Assembly (NCBI RefSeq): GCF_036373705.1
Contig: NC_089856.1
Coordinates: 26,994,798 to 27,058,797 of the forward strand
DNA: 64,000 bases
Direction: 5' to 3'
DNA from: Amia ocellicauda
Lineage: Eukaryota; Chordata; Actinopteri; Amiiformes; Amiidae
The position numbers and the translations under genes were made by a program. Every line of letters starts with the position of its first letter. Positions within the stretch are counted from its first letter, which is position 1. Positions 11,097 to 28,145 of this stretch are shown here, in pieces. The notes under the pieces were generated by a model that did no database searches, was not told where the DNA came from, and worked only from the letters and a program-made list of their open reading frames with translations.

Positions 11097-14000
11097 TCAC
11101 TTCTTTTTATTTTCCTTTGCCTTCTTTTCTTTCTTAGCCTTTTTTTTCCCTTTTCCCTTTTTGTCATTCTGTTTCAGTTCTGTGAATGGTCCCAGTCGTC
11201 TCCGCACCATCAGCCCACGCCACCACGCCTGAATCTGTGCAGGGGGAGACGGGATGAGAGACGTCAACAAGTGCAAGACAATAATCCTTATGTTGTAACC
11301 ATGTAAATAAGGGGTTTTGAAACTTGATCCTCGATGGCGTGGAGTATTTTACATTTGAATTTCTCTTAATTATTTAATAGGACTAATGTATTACTTAAAA
11401 AGATGTAGATGTACATGAAGTCAAGAAACCTACAGGTTCTGCTGGATTGTGTCTTTCGAGCACTGGATAAGAAGGATAGTGTGCTCTAGTGGTTAACTGC
11501 CAAACAGTCAGGCAAAACTAGAGACTAGCCTCCTACCAGCATGCTACATGGCACTGAATGTGGAGCTGATTCCTGTACTGCATGCATCCAGTGTGAACCA
11601 GTGTATAAGAAAAAAAAAAAAAAACAATACCTTTGTTGCGTTTGCCCTTTTCCATTTCGTGTGGTGTAGGTATTTGTATATAGCAGCAATGCCTTGATCG
11701 CACACTACGGTAGGAGGGTCGGAGAGAGGGTTGTGCTGCAGCAGCAGAGTCTCCAAAGCCACCAGTCCATCTAAATCATCTGGGAGACGAGTCAAGTGAT
11801 TGTCATGAAGGAGGAGTCTCTTCAGAGCTTTGAGATGGGGGGGAAGTGAATAAATGAATAGAGGCTTGTGTACTTGTGATTTGCACTCTAGTTAGTCTGC
11901 AAAACCTTAGAGATACAAACTATACTAAACAGATGTTTCACTTTTGTCCGTTGGTAGCACAATGGTTTTGTTGTTCTCACCTTTACACTCCAACAATTAC
12001 GCCCCAAGCTCTTTTGTCTGTTTATGACAGTTTGTGGTTTTGTATTTGCATAGCCACATACAGTGCGGTGTTGTCACCTGCTTTTTTTCTCATCACTCAT
12101 GCAGAGGATCTATTGTCACCGGACACTTTCAGAAAGGAGAGTATTTTATAGTTACCCTTAAACTGAAAGGTATTATTGTGTAATTGAAGTATTATACCAT
12201 TGTCGAGATGCATATTGGAGCTTAATTAGCGTGCACAGCAAACAGGTAACACTGATTAGCTGTTCACTATTCCTGCAACCTATCAGTCTTACAGATTTGA
12301 TATGGAGATTCATTGCACCTTACCTCTTATATGGAATTCATTGTAAATTAACAGAAAAATAGTGACATATTAGTAAATCCAAACAACAACAAAAATAATA
12401 CAAATAAATACTTTGCCATGCAAATAATTTATTAGCCTTTATTTTTAATTATTATTATTGCTGTGTAGGATAATTCATTAACAATATTCCATTGTGCAGT
12501 AATGCTTGGTTTAAGTGTTAATGTATGTTTTAAGGACGTTTTTCAAGCTAGCCATGTCTAAAGTGCCCTCGTGCGACAATGAAGCCATATGGTCACAATA
12601 TTCCCATTATATTTTAACTCCAAGTATTCAAATGGTCAGAGGATAACTGTGTTAGTGGTGGTGTATCTTGCACTCTTGTAGGATATCAATGTGGTGGTTT
12701 TTCATTTGCACGCACAAGGTTCAGTACCTTTTAAATTGCACAGAGTGTCTGGTAAGGACAGGAGCTGGTTGTTGTGGCAGTCAAGGATTTTCAAGTTTGG
12801 GAGAAGCCCAATATTTTCGGGAAGTACCTCTAGGTTGTTGTTTTCTAGGTACAGTTCTCGGAGATTCTGGAATTCATTGTAAATAGTATAAATGGAAAAT
12901 AACAGCATTGCATGAAAGAAGAATAATGATTGTGATGTAAAAAGACTGATTTAATGATTGTGAAGTTGTGACTATTCCACACACTCTGATTAAACTATAA
13001 TTCAGTCCTACTATGGGGCTCCTGGGCCAGGTTTCATTTCAGTCTTACCTGGAGCTGAGAGATACTCTGGGGTAGAGCTTTCAACTTGAGCCCCTGGTCC
13101 TGGCCAAGGTACAGCCTCTCTAGGGCCTCCAAGCCACAGACAGCCTCTGGGAAGCAATAGAATCTGTTCCCTGTCAGGCCTAAACTTTTCAGCTTGAAAA
13201 GGCTCCTGATGTGTAGGGGGATCTATGGATCAAAGGGATAGAAAATAACAAAGCTGTAAGTTATCAACATGAATAAAAACAAAACAATTTCTAATTTTTC
13301 ACATTGGAATTCAACCTCATCTAATCTGTTGTCGTCCAAGGACAGTTGCTCCAAGTCTGTTAATGAGCAGATCTCCTCTGGAAACTGGGTGAACCCATTC
13401 TGGCTGAGATCCAATAGACGTATTCTTTTGAGCCGGGCAAAGTGAGGATGTAACTTGGTGATCCCTGTGTCTTTCAAGTACAGAACTTGCAGAGAGGTCA
13501 TCCTACCAAGCTGAGATGGGAAGGCTCCCAGCTGGTTATGGGAGAACCCCAGTTCCAGGAGTCCTGTTAAGGCATGGAGCCTGTGTGGCAGATTACTCAA
13601 GCTGTTGCTGGAGACATCAAGGATGGTCAAGTGGCCACAGCTACAGAGAGAGCTGGGGAGGGAGGAAAGTCTATTGGAGGATAAAAAGAGCTTTCTCCAA
13701 GAAGAACTGCAGGCCTCATCCGGAAATGAATCCAAGATATTCTGCTCAACATCTATGATTTCCAAGCATGGAAGCTCTCCAAGCACCAGAGGAAAGATCT
13801 GTAGGTGGTTGCCCCGCAGGTAAATTTCTCTTAGGTTAATGAGGTTGGTGATTTCACTTGGAAGCGATGTGAAACAGTTCCCTGACAGACCTAGCAGCAC
13901 CAGGTTGTAAACCTTTTTGCAGATCTGGGCCGGGAAATAAGGTAAAGCCAGATTATAGAGCCTTAACTCAAGTAGAGAATACAGGCTGGTGAGGATCTGA

Positions 14001-14368
14001 AAAAAATCTGAAGCTGGTGTCAGAGGGTTATCACTCAGATCCAGACACTGCAGCTGTGCCAGCTCTCCAAGTTCCTTGCACACCCTATCCACATGATTAT
14101 TGTGGAGGTACAGCACTTTGAGGCTCTTCAGGAGTCTGATGTCTTCCGGGATGGTCTGGATAAAGTTCTTCTCCAAATGCAACTCCTCCAGATGTTGCAA
14201 CTGCAGGATCTCTGGGGGGAATGAGGTTATCTTCTGGGCTGAACAGTCCAGAAATAAAACCTTCCCCTTTACGTTTCTGGGCATGTTACAGCTGATGGCT
14301 TCTTTCTCAAAAGCTGTTGAGTTCATGGGAAAAGATGTGACGGTGTCACAGAATCTGATTGAGAGCAT
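11097..14368 (-). CDS. lrriq4: Leucine-rich repeat and IQ domain-containing protein 4 (LRRIQ4)
   Basis: Five coding exons on the minus strand join to 566 aa: 14368-13316, 13222-13049, 12866-12728, 11827-11631, 11234-11097. Splice signals are AG/GT at each junction and the phases agree. The start is the ATG at 14366-14368 (MLSIRFCDTV), just after a possible 5' UTR acceptor near 14431; an internal ATG (MPRNVKGKV) is an alternative. The body is about 20 leucine-rich repeats of the short LPxxLxxLxxLxxLxLxxN type. The last exon holds one IQ motif (IQAWWRGLMVRRRLG), the classical calmodulin-binding signature, followed by a lysine-rich tail that ends the protein. Human LRRIQ4 is about 560 aa with the same order, including the IQAWWRG motif. 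Molecular function is not established. An A-run at 11610-11624 lies just inside the intron after the fourth exon. Confidence 0.95.
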
Positions 14369-14430
14369 CGTGGTAAGACAGAAAGAGAAACGCAAACCAC
14401 AGGTGAATCTAGGTTGTCTCACCACACTGG

Positions 14431-14664
14431 AGACAGAAAGAAAAACAAGAGTTAGATTTAATTTATCATGATATTATTTGTCCCTGATCACAAAATTATA
14501 TTCAGAAGCTTTTCTTTTTTTAACTTTTTTTTTATCTGCTCAATAATTTATTCCATACATGAATTAACTACGCTTAAACTTCCGCAATAAATGTATACAG
14601 CATAGCAGTAGCATATTTTATTATAATTATAATTATCACAGGGAAAAGTTTAAAAGCAAATTTG

Positions 14665-14736
<72 letters not shown>

Positions 14737-15283
14737 GACATTCTATAGATTTTCAAAGTGTTATATAAGTTTTAGGAAGATAAATATGTTTCCATGAAAT
14801 TAAATACTTTTATTTTATATGAAGTACTTACAATTACATTGATTGGAACGATATCCCAATTCTGCTATCCCAATAGCTCAATCCCAAACAGTAAATGGAT
14901 ATTTTAGCAGTAAAAGAATAAAACTGCTGCTCACGGCGCTGTGATTTCAGTGTCGGGTCTTAGCCATGGAAGCACAGGACGCTTATCTTACTTTAGGTTC
15001 TCATGTCTAATAAAATAATTGAAGCTTCGAAACCATTTTTTTAAATACAGTAGTCTCGGGTTGTAAGCGGTCATTGAATCTGAACAGATATTGTATTAAT
15101 ATTATTACGTTCGTGGTGCTGGTCATTCGAGTTACACAAATACGGTTTCTGTTTCATTTGAGATGTTGCTAGGATACTCAAAAAGAAAGCAGAAAGAGTC
15201 ACCACGCCACCCAAAGGCAATAAACACAATACGAAATGTACTTTCACTAAATTAAGGCATCCATCTTATTATAGCCGGTCAAT

Positions 15284-15319
<36 letters not shown>

Positions 15320-15463
15320 CCTTCTAAATTGCAATTACTACGAATGCAGTTTGTTTTAATATTTATTTTGTAAGTTCATATGTTTAAAATATGTTTAAAT
15401 AGAATGCATCATTGTCTTGAGAATCATTTACAGACGAACTTAGATGTTCTGATCATAAGTTTC
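14431..15463. other. lrriq4 upstream region, lrrc34 downstream region
   Basis: About 1 kb of AT-rich DNA containing a long TA repeat (14666-14733) and a TAA repeat (15285-15317). A segment at 15170-15185 (gttgctaggatac) loosely resembles an RFX X-box and might belong to the lrriq4 promoter. No exon seen. Confidence 0.5.
14666..14733. repeat. (TA)n microsatellite
   Basis: About 34 uninterrupted TA units, 300 bp upstream of the lrriq4 start codon. Likely length-polymorphic and able to extrude a cruciform. Confidence 0.95.
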
Positions 15464-15469
15464 TTTATT
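15464..15469 (-). other. lrrc34 polyadenylation signal
   Basis: AATAAA on the minus strand, about 80 bp downstream of the lrrc34 stop codon. Confidence 0.65.
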
Positions 15470-15547
15470 AAAAAATACAATACAATAAAAGCAGAAACGT
15501 TCTATACAGGGATAAGCATAAAGCTGGTAGGGAGTGTGGGGGCTTTT

Positions 15548-18500
15548 CTATGCAGTGTCCCTCAAGACCAGCACAGAGTTGCAGGCAGGATCACCATCCG
15601 TGCCATAGGTTGGGGTCCAGTAGTAGTGTCTCCTGAGCCCATGGAAGAGCTCTGAGAGATGGGTGCGACCTTCAACTCTGTACGGGGCAACGTCTGTGTT
15701 CTCCTGAGGGAGGCGCCCACTTTCTATAATGCTGCAGAATGCCTGGGGGAGGGTAATATAAAGGCAGATGTTGAGAATATTAGTCAGGTTTAGTTTTATT
15801 TCTCAAACAAAAACTCTGGAAAACAAACACCTCTGTGAGCAAAGTTTAGTGGTTGTGAATTGTGTTAATGTAATTAAAGAAATGAAATACATGACAGAAT
15901 TTGAAAATGGGTGACTCATACAATCATTAAGATACTAAAAAACAAAAAAATCACATATTTGTCTTTGTTCCCCCTAGTGGCTTTCTGCAGCAGATATTTT
16001 GCTGCTTGCATGCAACTATTCTCAGCAACACTATTGGTTAAACCTGGCCAGGCAAGCTTCAGTTCTATTTTGAGTTCAGTGAGGATCAGATGGCTACAAA
16101 GTCTGAGTTGCAACATTGAGCATCTGAATCCTGGCAAGGTTTATAGATTTTGTTGTTCTTTATCTTGCAGATCAATTCAGAATTAACAGTAATATGCTGA
16201 AAAGGTGATGTGGCCAACATGTAATCTTACCACACAGGTTGGCTCCTCCAGTTTATTGCCCCATATGTAGATGTGAGAAAGCGTGGAATTGACTCTCATA
16301 GCTTTAGCAAGAGACACCAGCCCTTGTGTCCCAATGTTATTACCTGGAATAGACAACCTTGAGAAGGAAAAGCATATTGCTTAGAACAATTACCACTAGA
16401 TTAACTACTTAGATGGTTAATTAGTCCTTTTAATTCTCATAGAGTTAAAATTGAAACCTCCAACTTGCTGAAGAAAGGGTCTATTTACTGTAATACAATG
16501 TAATTAATTAGGTAAGTAAGACTGTGAGGTCTTATGACACAGGATGGGAATGCACTGACCGAATATAATAACTTTATGTATGCTTTATATTTCTCAGCGC
16601 ATGTTTGCTAGCTGTAGCTAAAATAATCTCTCCTTACAGCTGAAGCAAACATCACTTTGATATTTCAAATTTTCAAAGACTTTCACTGTTAATGACTTAC
16701 GCTTTCAGATTTGTGTTGTACAAGGCAATGGCTTCACTGAGGTATATGGCTCCATCATCCTCTATGCGGTTCGAGGACAGGTCCAGTATCTCTAGCGGTG
16801 TGTTTTGCTTCAGCAGCTCAGACAGGCATTTTGCACCATCACGTGTGATGCTGTTGCTACCAAATAATGCACAGAACTCAAATTATTGACCTTCATGCAC
16901 CTATATGCACTTGCATGTATAGCTCTAGGCCTATTTGTTTAGTGGTTATGATGACAACAAACAAATTCTGGCGATTCTGGCATGTTTTTTTTTTTTTTTT
17001 TTTTACCTCATATGCTGTAATCTGGAATTATTTAAGACACTCAATTCAATCATTCATTGTGAGAAATTATACATGCACATACTAGAATGTGGGGAAGAAA
17101 GAAAGAAGTGAATTAGACGAGGTAAGAAGAGCCTTATCTTATGTCCTCTTTATCTTTTAGTGCAAGAAGGACTAAAACTGGTTCACTCTTCCTCTTAAGA
17201 ATAACAAGAGAGATTGAATTACCAGTGGAGGTCCAAATAACGAAGAGTGCCGTTAAAACTCAGGGTTTCGCTAAGTCTCTCCACACCAAAGTCTTTCATC
17301 TCGTGTTTCCCCAGATGGAGTTCTTTTAGGTGCTGGTTGACTTTCAGCATGTGAGCCATGTGTACTGTAGTCTCCTCCTGAGATTGACACAAAGTTATTG
17401 CATCTCTCTTTGTAGCTTTTATTCCCCTCTCTCTTCTGCTAAAGATACATTACTTTCTACATGTTATATTATGAGACAGGAACAAAAGTGTACATCTCCT
17501 TGCATTTTCTTACATCTACAGACATGCTCTTGGGCTAGTTGGCCAATTAAAGAGTTTCCATTTACTTTCTGCAGAGCTGTAAAGGCCCAAACAAATCGAA
17601 TACAACACAGCAGCCATAATAGACAATATACCGCAAACCATTGTCTTTCCTATTGCTCCTACCTGTTGGCTGTACAGTAGGGGACGACTCAGATTGATGA
17701 CACATATGTTCCTGTTGTTATTCAAGACGATAGCAAAGGCAATTAAACTCTGTGTATCCTGGCAATGGAAAGAAAATTTAAATTATGCTCTCCTTCCCCT
17801 ATTCAGATATATATATTTTTACTTAACTGTAGATGTACTTAACTGTATTTTTGCACTTTGTTTTGCACTTATGTTGTAAGTCGCCCTGGATAAGGGCGTC
17901 TGCCAAGAAATAAAATAATAATAATAATAATAATAAAAAAAATAAAAATAAAAATAATAATAATAATAATATTTGTGAATGCCAGTCATCCCCTTCTCCT
18001 TCCAACTAGTTTAAGGTGCTGTAAATTACCAGATCACAATCTCCAACATCCAGCTCCTCTAGAGATGAATTGATCTGTAGCATCGCAGCAAAGTGCATTG
18101 CACCTTTGTTCCCCATTTTATTGGCCGTCATCTGCAATTTCATCAGTGTTGCATTGCACTTTAAAAAGGGGAAAAAACACTATTTATACCTAACCAAAAA
18201 TAATAAAATATAATTTAAACATATACATAAAGATAAATTGAATATTGCTTATACTTTTCTAAGGTATTATGTCAGTATATGGAGTGTGAGGCTACTAAGT
18301 GGATATGAAACATGTAGATGATCAATTTAGCTAATTGGTATCTGCTGCTAAATGTATAACATTCTGAAATTCTGAAAACCATAATAAAAATTTAAAATAT
18401 AGGATAAACATATGCAAAAAATAAAAAAAACAGGTGCAATTCCTCTCACATGCAGGGCTTTTGCAATGGCCTCTGCTCCACTGGCCTCAATGTCATTGCC

Positions 18501-20041
18501 CATTAGATTGAGGTACTGAAGAACACCATTCTCCTAATATATACAGCAAAGATAATATAATCATTAGTTACAAGTATTAAGCAGTAGAGCAATAGAGAAC
18601 AGAGAAGAGGTGATTACTGCACAGCTGAGGTAACCTTGAATACTACTGAATAAGAATAACTTGAATACATAGCTCTCTAATTTTAGATTTCTGATAAATA
18701 ACCTACAAGGGACTTCAGCACCATCTAGTGACATTGTGCAAATGCCCTTTTTAAAATTAAAATGTTTCTTCTTGATCTTTCTAGTCACCTAGTCGTCCAT
18801 CTGGAATTTTCCCATTGTAACGATCTGTATTTAAACCAAAACACAGATTAATATTTTGTTAGTAACAGCAGTAGTAAGAATTTGACAGTCCTTTAATACA
18901 ACGGGTACCTGTAGGAGAGACCCAAGGTGCCCTGCCCCTTCATCAGTTATGTTGTTGTATCTCAAGTCCAGGCCTGAGAACAGAAACGAGTAGCCTAGTA
19001 AAAAGTCTTTCAATGAAGCATCTAAATGTTCAGAAAAAATACACACCAGCTTGGGCAGTTTTCTGAGTTCCTAATCAGCTGCAAATCAAACAGGAGTTTT
19101 ATTAAAGATTTCTTGAGGACATATGAATTACTGCATAACTAACATTGAGACATGAAAATTGTGATTGTGTATGACATGTAGCTGTTAAACGTACCTGTCA
19201 CAGACACATTGTCGGTGAGAGTTTTCGACAGAGCTAAAACATCATTATCGGACAGTCTCTGAACAGTCATGAGCCGGTTATTGCCAGTAAGTTTAATTAT
19301 ATTCCCATCTTTGGAAGAAGACCTAATTGAAATGAATAGTGTTATATTATTATTATTAATAATTATTAATAATTTACACATTTCAATGTGTAAATACAAA
19401 AATGCATGCATTACAGTGGGAGAATGTCATTAAGGGAAGATTAAAATGGTATTGGTCTACAGTGGTATCTAAACAGCTTAAGATGGGGCTTTCAAATGTG
19501 CTACTGGCAGGTCATTCCACAAGGGCAAGAGACTAGAGAAGTAATACTTTCAAATAAATAAATATGAAAAAGTGCAAATACATTTAATCTAAGATGGGGC
19601 TTTTATTAATACCAATCTAGGTATACTCCTAGAATATAAAGTACATGTTGTGATGTAAATGTTACTATTGTGTGCTGGTGTTGTTAAGCTAATATTAATT
19701 GATATCTGGTAGCTTTATGCTTATTTAAAGCGAAGCTGAGAAACATTTCAGCTAAGACCAGGCCTTTATAGATACTGATCAATGTATAAGGTAAAAGTTG
19801 TGATTTAAATATGGTGTGCTGATGTTGTTAAGCTAATATTAATTGATGTAATGATTAAATATACCGGTCTTTTTATATATATATAGGTTTGGCACGATCA
19901 GTGTACAGTGAATGCAGATGGGGGCAATGCTTACTGAGAGCTTTGCTTATGGGACTCCTGCAGCACCTGCAAGATGTACGGGTTTGCAGGCAGCCTGAGC
20001 TCCACGCACACTGCAGCATAGCGCTCGGCGACACTGTCCAT
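15548..20041 (-). CDS. lrrc34: Leucine-rich repeat-containing protein 34 (LRRC34)
   Basis: Ten coding exons on the minus strand join to 413 aa: 20041-19935, 19322-19195, 18973-18909, 18533-18450, 18158-18030, 17758-17663, 17377-17223, 16856-16701, 16357-16231, 15742-15548. All junctions are AG/GT and the frame closes. The N-terminus is MDSVAERYAAVCVELR. The body holds ribonuclease-inhibitor-type LRRs, for example LDLRYNNITDEGAGHL, LQYLNLMGNDIEASGA, LEILDLSSNRIEDDGA and LSHIYIWGNKLEEPTC. The C-terminus has HYYWTPTYG. These correspond one to one with human LRRC34 (MLQINSSLEELD, IYIWGNK and HYYWT blocks). In mammals it is linked to pluripotent and germ cells and the nucleolus; the reaction or partner is not known. 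Intron 5 carries a SINE tail. The fish protein lacks the longer mammalian N-terminal extension if the ATG at 20039 is used. Confidence 0.95.
17860..17970 (+). repeat. SINE 3' tail with AAT-rich end
   Basis: The segment gtaagtcgccctggataagg, followed by gcgtctgccaag and an AAT-rich tail, matches a 3' motif widespread in fish SINEs and their partner LINEs (recalled, not searched). It lies in lrrc34 intron 5 (17759-18029). The 5' limit of the element is unclear. Confidence 0.65.
19634..19847. repeat. Degenerate direct repeat pair upstream of lrrc34 exon 2
   Basis: Two copies of an approximately 75-bp block share gttgttaagctaatattaat and the upstream gttgtgat motif. They lie at about 19646-19702 and 19788-19847, spaced about 145 bp apart, in lrrc34 intron 1. 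A separate shorter pair containing aagatggggctttt lies at about 19480 and 19590. No coding content. Confidence 0.65.
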
Positions 20042-20199
20042 TACGTCACTCTCTGCGGGGCCAACAAACCAAAAGCAGTGATTAGCGACTATTTGGTGCA
20101 ACTTACCCTAGGACACCGTAGTTATTTTACCATACAATATATATTGAATCAAATACATGATTCTGATATTTTTCAATAAAATAACGACTGCATACGTTA

Positions 20200-20345
20200 A
20201 AAAGGGCACAACTCACCTCCTGCCTCAACCTCACTCCACAGGACTGCAGAGCTTGCTGTTCCTATAGTAACCACGCAGGCGCGTTGCAGTAGGCAATACA
20301 CGTGCACAGTGCTTTACTTTAACCGCGGTTCTCACTTACATCAAT
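20200..20345 (-). promoter_or_regulatory. Probable lrrc34 promoter region with RFX X-box-like palindrome
   Basis: This lies 160-300 bp upstream of the lrrc34 ATG and is locally GC-richer, with a CpG-containing segment (ccacgcaggcgcgttgcag). An inverted-repeat motif gttcctatagtaac at 20258-20271 has one half matching the RGYAAC half-site of RFX X-boxes and one degenerate half. The assignment is inferred from position and motif only. Confidence 0.35.
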
Positions 20346-21594
20346 ACATCATTCGAGACTTTTAAAGTGCAGTAGTTTTAATTTGTCATCATTGTCCAAA
20401 ACTTGATTTATTAACGAATAGCTCAGAAAATACGAAAATCACTTCTTAAATAGTACAATGCATGATATAACAAAAATATATGTACAGTTTATTTTAAATA
20501 GATGGCAAAAAAGTCTCAATGTACATTTCCGTTTATAAAGAGCACACTACAGACACGGTTAGAAAAAAAAAGATTCAGTACTAGTAATTATGCACAATAA
20601 ATCCCTCGAATGCTGTACATAATAGCAATAATACAGTTTACAAGCGTGGGTAGCGAATATTTTCTCCCCCGTTAGTGTTCTATAAATGTTTTCCCTCCGG
20701 TATTTATTATAATAGTTTTATCGTTTTACTGTTTACAGGTTGTGTCTGTATGCATATACATAAATAAAGGACATCAATCTGTTTCCCGGGAACTTTCAAA
20801 ACACCTAGACATGTGATAGTAAATCCTCTGATCCGCTTCGAAAACATTACCGAAACAGTACATTTATAGTTGGTCACCAGAAAGCCCAAAACGTTTTAAC
20901 AGGTTAAAAAAAAAAAACTAGTGGAGTATACCATATAACACACATACCCTTTCACTGTTATTTTCTCTGTGGGACAGACTACAGGTCATTTATATTCACA
21001 GGGAATGGGGATGATTAGGCATATGTGTGCCTAAGAGTATTACCTACAGCTACATTACACAGAGAGAGGGGTCAAGAGGGGTTAGGTTTTAAATTACTCC
21101 TCCCTCACTGTGGAATTTCCCCTTCAAAAATAATATATAAAACTATATATATGCCATCTAAAAAGCTAAGACTACTTTCTAGACATATTAATATTTGCAG
21201 TTCATAAACAAGCAATAACAAATTAGTTTGAGGAACTGAAAACACAAAGTAACTGCAGGTGATGGGCTGACTAATAATGCATAAAATAAAACATACAAAA
21301 CGGTGTCTATGGAAAGATGTCCATCCCTTACAGTGGAATGCATGGGCCTTCAGATTCTACTATTAAGTTAGTATTTCTGCATACACAGTGCATTAACAGT
21401 TTCCCTAGCACTGCACAAAGACAACACCACCAAGTCGTATTCAACCTTTTACATGGTTTATGTATGTATGCATGTCATGCTTTTTCACTTTCAGTGCCCT
21501 TTACAGTGACGGGTAAGATTTTCAGTTGCAGAGTGTTGTTAATGAGTCAGTATTGATCTGGAATCATTCCCATAAGGTGTCCACATGTGCGTAT
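20346..21594. other. Intergenic region between lrrc34 and mynn
   Basis: About 1.25 kb of AT-rich DNA that must include the mynn 3' UTR and the far upstream part of lrrc34. No exon or transposon recognised. Confidence 0.5.
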
Positions 21595-25447
<3,853 letters not shown>

Positions 25448-25479
25448 ATTAAAGAGGGAATGGCGTCACTCCCTTAAAC

Positions 25480-27020
25480 CTAGACAACAGAAAGTTATTT
25501 GTTGAAAGTTTTGTTCTGCTGTGGCTTTTGAAGTCAGAAAGAAACTTAGGCCTGGACCTAATCAAAACTGTGGCCCACCCACCAACCGCAAATTAAAAAC
25601 ACAGTACTGTACTTGTCATGGTCAGTTTGCATGAGGTTGAAGGAAGAATCTCCTGTCAGATAAAAAGCCACCACCAAGTACTTTGCCAAGCCTTGTGGAG
25701 GTTATATTAAAACATGTATGGAAGTGAATAATTTATCTCCAAGTTTTTGCATACAACTTAAAATCATGTTTCTGAAGCAAGTTTTTATTTTGCATTATTT
25801 CATTTTTTGCCCCTAATCTTCATAGATATACAAAAATAAATAATTCAATATATTTCTGTTCCAGTTTCATTCACTAACACAGTAGGCCTATGTAAAATAT
25901 GTAATATGAAGTTATGGAATCACTGAAGCACCGAGTTAAGACAGTCGTGTGATGACTGGGTTATGCCAGTCATTTGCACACATTACATTCAATTGTCAAT
26001 ACATTTTAATTTTATTTAGGTTTCAGGTATAAATATGGTTAACAACAAACATGTAAAACTTCAGACACATACACATGCACAAACCATGACCTTAAGACTG
26101 CTTGTCCTAGGATAAAAATTACAAGTAAAGCGTTTTGCTTTTTCCTACAAGAGAAAGTAATGCTTTAACTATCAATAGTGATGTGATTACAATTCATAGA
26201 TTAACTATAAAGCATATAAAATGCATGACCATGATACAAGATAACATTAAATAGAAATGCTTACACAACATTTGCATGTTGTTAAATCTCAAGTAAGAGT
26301 CGGAGTACTTTATTACTGACGCCTATAATCAACATGAGTGCAGGTTAGGGCTATACCATCATGCATCAATAGCTAGGTTGTGGAAAACGTATAAAACACA
26401 TTGATGGAGGGAAAAGAAGAAAAATAATTGAAAATCAAGACTAAGCCTCACACGTATTTAAACCAAACCACAAATCAATATCTATTCTGAGGACGATTAA
26501 TTCGTACATTGGCTCGAACTTGTACCATTTACAATACCTTGCAAAATGGATTCAGCTAAGACTGACTAACAATATTGCAAATGTGTCTGTGGAAAGCACA
26601 CACAATCTAAATAACCGCACATTTATTTACTTAACCAGCTTGTGCGAATTCTGTCTTTATACAGAAATGCTCAGTAACCACGCTAACATTACTGATAGTG
26701 ATAATCATGCTGTATTTAACTATCTTTCAGCAAAAACATGAATAGCTAAGCGACTAAGTGCTTGTCCAACTGATATTATGAAGTTCCCAAGCCGCCGATC
26801 CGTGCTTTATATTAGTAGTCTCCCAGCCAGGCTGTATTTTCACAACAAAGGGCTCTTATTGCGAAAGGACACGCCGGACACTGCCTAGAAAACCAAAGTT
26901 GTTACGCATGTATCACGTCGTCGACGTTAAAACGTTGCTACTACCATAATAACACATTATACAAACACGTCAGCACTTAACGTCGTGGTGAAATCGGTGC
27001 AAAATTGTTTTTAAACTAAC
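25480..27020 (-). other. mynn first intron
   Basis: About 1.5 kb between a 5' UTR acceptor near 25479 and a donor at about 27020 (minus strand ...atcag|gttagt). AT-rich, no exon or mobile element recognised. Confidence 0.5.
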
Positions 27021-27125
27021 CTGATAAAAGGTTTGGTCCATTTTTTTTCTCTGTCATTCAGCCATTTTGCAAAGACGTAATTTTTTTTTAACCATTTAGT
27101 GGCGGAGAGGCGTCATTTCCGGCTT
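27021..27125 (-). promoter_or_regulatory. mynn 5' UTR exon and promoter
   Basis: On the minus strand this segment carries an ETS-like GCCGGAAATGACGCC (complement of 27108-27122) and, about 45 bp inside, a YY1-like AAAATGGCTG (near 27062-27071), ending in a GT donor at about 27020. No TATA box. The arrangement is typical of a housekeeping-type vertebrate promoter. The exact start site cannot be read from sequence. Confidence 0.5.
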
Positions 27126-28027
27126 TTGCTATTCTCCTATTTGATTCTCCTATTTTCTATTCTGTTGTTAAAATATGTATTCCCAGTGATCAAGACTCAA
27201 TGATTACTGTCTACACACAAACTATCCACTGGGTGCATTTTCTCTCCATCCACTTATCCACATATCACTGGCATTGTAATCCTTGCAATATAAAACCAAG
27301 TGCATATTATTATGCATTATTACATTATATAATATAATGGAAAACCCCAAAACACAACAACACAAGTGAGTGACTTCACAAACTATTAAAACATTTACCA
27401 ATTTCTCTACAGTTTATTTTTAAACTTTTATGGCTTAAATGTTGTGAACAACCAAGCAACCAAACCAAAGAGTGCTTTTAATTTAATTTAATTTTCACAC
27501 TCTTTAATACAGCTTTCAAGGTGGTGGTGGTGTGTGGGGGTTCTCTCAGCTGGTTGGGGGGGAGGGGTGCAAAATATTAGACATCCCAGTAAGGCCAGAG
27601 GAAGTGGAAGTGTCAGGCTGTGTTCCACAGGGAGTCACTGCTGCTATCCCCTATCTGTCTGTGCAGTGCCTACACTCCCAGGGGCAGCAGCAAGCCCAGC
27701 GTCAGCAATCCAGCCTAGTGCAGAGCTCTCATTAGCCTTGAACATTTTTGCTGCAACTTGCTGACAAAGATATAGGAAAATACACAGGGTGGGTGCATAT
27801 TGAACACTTGAAACTGGAAGTAAGTAAAAGGTAGTTTTGGTGCCTTACTGTATAAGACATGGCTACACCATAAAGGTTAAATTGCACTTGGGTTTTGACA
27901 GTGATACATGTATTTCCAGTACTGAAGATCTTTGTTCAGTATACACAAACACTTGCTATTAAGATAAACATTAACAGTAATACAATTAGCTCTAAAGTCA
28001 GTCCTGGTATAGTAAAAATCCACTCAC
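27126..28027. other. Intergenic DNA upstream of mynn
   Basis: About 0.9 kb with a GT/G-rich patch at 27520-27565 and no convincing exon. This is where a mammal-like map would place the next neighbour (ACTRT3). No actin-like coding sequence was recognised. Confidence 0.45.
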
Positions 28028-28145
28028 CTCTGCCATGAACTTCCAGATATTCCAAAGCCTTCTTCATCACTGGTTTTCTGTACATGATACCAAATGTATG
28101 TTTTACTCTTAGTGTCTGAGAGTAATAATTCAACTTTAAAGCAGC
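28028..28145 (-). CDS. Candidate internal exon, unrecognised gene
   Basis: A 118-bp segment is bounded by an AG acceptor (minus strand ctttgtctag) and a gtgagt donor and is open throughout. It encodes AALKLNYYSQTLRV... to KKALEYLEVHGR, 39 codons plus one base. Composition looks coding-like (charged, helical) but I do not recognise the family. No partner exon with matching phase was found nearby, so it is a prediction only. It may belong to an unseen gene or be chance. Confidence 0.3.

Noticed and set aside
14574-14756. Minus-strand YIYIYI frame
   Set aside because: Translation of the TA repeat.
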